From JBCDAP01 sp038747915 (GTDB lineage: Bacteria; Planctomycetota; Phycisphaerae; Phycisphaerales; UBA1924), in contig JBCDJJ010000088.1 of assembly GCA_038747915.1 (NCBI GenBank), positions 1-14,251 of the forward strand: a stretch of 14,251 nucleotides of DNA, in the 5' to 3' direction. The notes under the pieces were generated by a model. It saw only the letters and a program-made list of their open reading frames with translations. It did no database searches and was not told the origin of the DNA. Positions 12,516 to 14,251 of the stretch are shown one piece after another. Positions within the stretch are counted from its first letter, which is position 1. Each line of letters starts with the position of its first letter. The position numbers were made by a program, and so were the translations under genes.

Positions 12516-14081
12516 TCAGCGTCGACGCGGGCGGGGGACGCACAGCAGCGCGGCGGCGGCGAGCAGCCCCGTTGCACCAGGGGCTGGGATCACCGAGGCG
12601 AAGACACCGCGGGTGCCGTCGGTGAACGAGAGTTCGAAGAAGGCCTCGCCGAGGTTGTTGAACGCGAAGTTGGAGCCGATGGACGAGATCTCTCGCAGAT
12701 CGTCGATCAAGGGGTCGTCGTTCACGTCGAAGAGTTGTCCGGTGCCGACTATCAACTGCAACTCGCCGGCGAGGTCGGTGATGAAGATGCCGCTGTCGCC
12801 GCCGGAGACATTGGCGTAGAACGCGACCTGGCCGAGATCATTGAGCTTGATGCTGCCCTGGGTGGCCGAGGTGAAGAGTGTTCCATCGGCGAAGCCGGCG
12901 GCTTGTCGGCCTTCGCGGACGATGGCTTGCATCGTGCCGGAGGCATCGCTGAAGATTGCCCAGTTGGCGTTGCTCGCGGTATTGCCGAGGCTGGAGTAGA
13001 AGGCGACGTCGAGCGTGTCGTTGGTCGCAAGGGAGTTCGAATTGATGCTGCTGTAGGTCACGCCGCTCTCGAGCCCGGCAGCCTGATTGCCCCTGCGGGC
13101 CACCGCCTCGAACCCCGAGTCGCCCTCGACGATGATGGCTGTGTTGCCACTGCTCGTGGTGTTGCCCGACAGGAAGGCTCCGAATGCGAGCTTGCCTTCG
13201 GAGTTCGTGTTGAATCTACCGGCGATTGATCCGAAGAAGACATCGCTTGGTAGGCCTGTGACGTTGTCGCCATCTCGGAGGAGCAGCGTGAGCGGGCCAT
13301 TTCTATTTGTGTAGATCGCGAAGTCGTTGGCGCCGGTGATGTCATCGCCCGTGAGTGCGGCCCCGAACGCGACATCCTCCGAATCGTTGAATGTCAGGTT
13401 GTTCGTGTTCAGGCTGCCGAAGAAAGTGCCGGTCAGACCGGGCGCCACATCACCTTCTTGGGCGATCAGCGTGTTGGTGCCGCTCGTGGTTGTCACGACA
13501 CCGGTGTCGTTCTCAAAACTGACGGGGCTGACCCGGTCATAGAAGCCGGAGATCAAGAAATCACCGGCGTTGTTCATCTTTGAACCGCTGCTGAAGCTGG
13601 TGAACGTCGTCCCCACCGGCGCATCATCTCCCTCCTGGAGGATCGTCTCGACCCCGGATGCGCCGGATGAGAACAGATGCACGCCGGCGTTGAGCGCGCC
13701 CGCGTTGCGGTAGCCTGAGAGAAAGCCAACGTCGCCCGACTCGTTGAACTGGAAGTCGCCGAGGTTGCTGAACGTTGCCGAGTCGGTCCTGTCGGGGACG
13801 GCATCACCTTCTTGGACTGCTTTGACCAGGCCGTTGCCGCCCGCGTCGGTGAAGTACGCGGTATCGAAGTTCGAGTTGAAGTTGAACAGGTCGACCCAGA
13901 ATGCGGCTTCGCCGGCGTCGTTGTACTTGAGATAGTTGTAGTCGGAGGCTGCGGTGGCGGCGGTCCCGGTCAGCGTCTGGCCGGTGACGTGGACCGTCCG
14001 GAAGTCCACCGCCTGCCCGATGGACTGTCCGGCGGATGCGAGAACAACACTACACAACGTGATCGTCGATCGACGCGTCAT
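12516..14081 (-). CDS. Exported repeat protein with PEP-CTERM-like anchor
   Basis: The 521-residue product has a signal peptide (MTRRSTITLCSVVLASAGQS, likely cut near GQA-VDF) and a tail of IPAPG, a hydrophobic stretch (LLAAAALLCV) and RPRRR. Between them lie eight repeats about 60 residues apart, each with an N-[DNE]-x-G/x-x-x-x-F core: NDAGEAAF (54), NESGDVGF (113), NNAGDFLI (170), NDSEDVAF (232), NSEGKLAF (293), NDTLDVAF (354), NDLGQVAF (414) and NNLGEAFF (475). Alternating with them are strands such as ILQEGDDAPVG and LIAQEGDVAPG. This fits the choice-of-anchor/DUF7453-like repeat proteins of planctomycetes, probably a beta-propeller on the cell surface. ATG 14081 is preferred over TTG 14087; AGGGG lies upstream. 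Ligand and role are unknown. Confidence 0.88.
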   Translation of the reverse strand: MTRRSTITLCSVVLASAGQSIGQAVDFRTVHVTGQTLTGTAATAASDYNYLKYNDAGEAAFWVDLFNFNSNFDTAYFTDAGGNGLVKAVQEGDAVPDRTDSATFSNLGDFQFNESGDVGFLSGYRNAGALNAGVHLFSSGASGVETILQEGDDAPVGTTFTSFSSGSKMNNAGDFLISGFYDRVSPVSFENDTGVVTTTSGTNTLIAQEGDVAPGLTGTFFGSLNTNNLTFNDSEDVAFGAALTGDDITGANDFAIYTNRNGPLTLLLRDGDNVTGLPSDVFFGSIAGRFNTNSEGKLAFGAFLSGNTTSSGNTAIIVEGDSGFEAVARRGNQAAGLESGVTYSSINSNSLATNDTLDVAFYSSLGNTASNANWAIFSDASGTMQAIVREGRQAAGFADGTLFTSATQGSIKLNDLGQVAFYANVSGGDSGIFITDLAGELQLIVGTGQLFDVNDDPLIDDLREISSIGSNFAFNNLGEAFFELSFTDGTRGVFASVIPAPGATGLLAAAALLCVPRPRRR

Positions 14082-14251
14082 ACACAACCCCTATGGATAG
14101 ACGTAACATACACGTTCATTCTTTCATGAATAAACGGTTCCCCAAATCGTTGATTGATTAGCTTTCTTGTAACGAGCGTTACAATTGATGAATGCGAACA
14201 ACCTCGCGTTCATCACATGAATCCACATTCAAAACTGTGAAATTTACCACC
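14082..14251. other. AT-rich regulatory region upstream of the repeat protein gene
   Basis: This stretch is clearly AT-richer than the rest of the window. It holds the 18-bp palindrome at 14167-14184 and six copies of TTCAT/ATGAA (14115-14119, 14123-14127, 14126-14130, 14188-14192, 14209-14213, 14217-14221), two of them arranged as TTCAT-CAC-ATGAA. I see no coding frame. No strong -35/-10 pair for the minus-strand gene stands out. A divergent gene may begin beyond the right edge. Confidence 0.5.
14167..14184. promoter_or_regulatory. 18-bp palindromic candidate operator
   Basis: TTGTAACG-AG-CGTTACAA has two perfect 8-bp arms around a 2-base centre. It is 86 bases upstream of the repeat protein ATG. 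The size and symmetry suit a dimeric HTH repressor such as a TetR-type protein; the regulator is not identifiable here. Confidence 0.55.

Overview
The window looks like chromosomal DNA from a high-GC bacterium of the planctomycete type, most likely Phycisphaerae. This is inferred from three things: the very high GC content with strong G/C at third codon positions, two exported proteins ending in the short PEP-CTERM-like anchor variant (PAPG, hydrophobic stretch, RRR), and a Kdo transferase showing a Gram-negative envelope. No rRNA, tRNA, insertion sequence, phage gene or CRISPR array was seen. Most long open frames in this DNA are antisense shadows of real genes.

Left part (1-3061). On the minus strand a Phd/YefM-type antitoxin, a RelE/ParE-type toxin and miaA (tRNA A37 dimethylallyltransferase) form a tight cluster in which each junction is a 4-base ATGA overlap. 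A candidate promoter with a 10-bp palindrome at its start site lies upstream. Divergent from it is pgk (phosphoglycerate kinase), followed by a plausible terminator.

Middle part (3062-6298). This holds a small YjfB-like putative motility protein, a convergent DUF1294 membrane protein, a CNNM/CorC-type membrane protein (DUF21 plus two CBS domains), a glycine-rich RRM RNA-binding protein with a long structured leader, and a PAS plus LuxR-type HTH regulator.

Cobalamin cluster (6338-8450). A fusion of a B12-binding domain with a MeaB/MeaI G3E GTPase has the layout of the front part of IcmF but without the mutase domain. It is followed, with ATGA overlaps, by two proteins I do not recognise. This is the most unusual block in the window.

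Right part (8389-14251, minus strand). Reading in the direction of transcription: an exported protein with eight ~60-residue repeats, a second exported PEP-CTERM-like protein, waaA (Kdo transferase), thiL (thiamine-phosphate kinase) and tsaE (tRNA t6A ATPase). waaA-thiL-tsaE are tightly packed and look like one operon. The last 170 bases are markedly AT-richer and hold an 18-bp palindromic candidate operator upstream of the repeat protein.

Two tRNA A37-modification genes (miaA, tsaE) lie in this window in separate units. Promoter, operator and terminator calls are by eye and are weaker than the gene calls.
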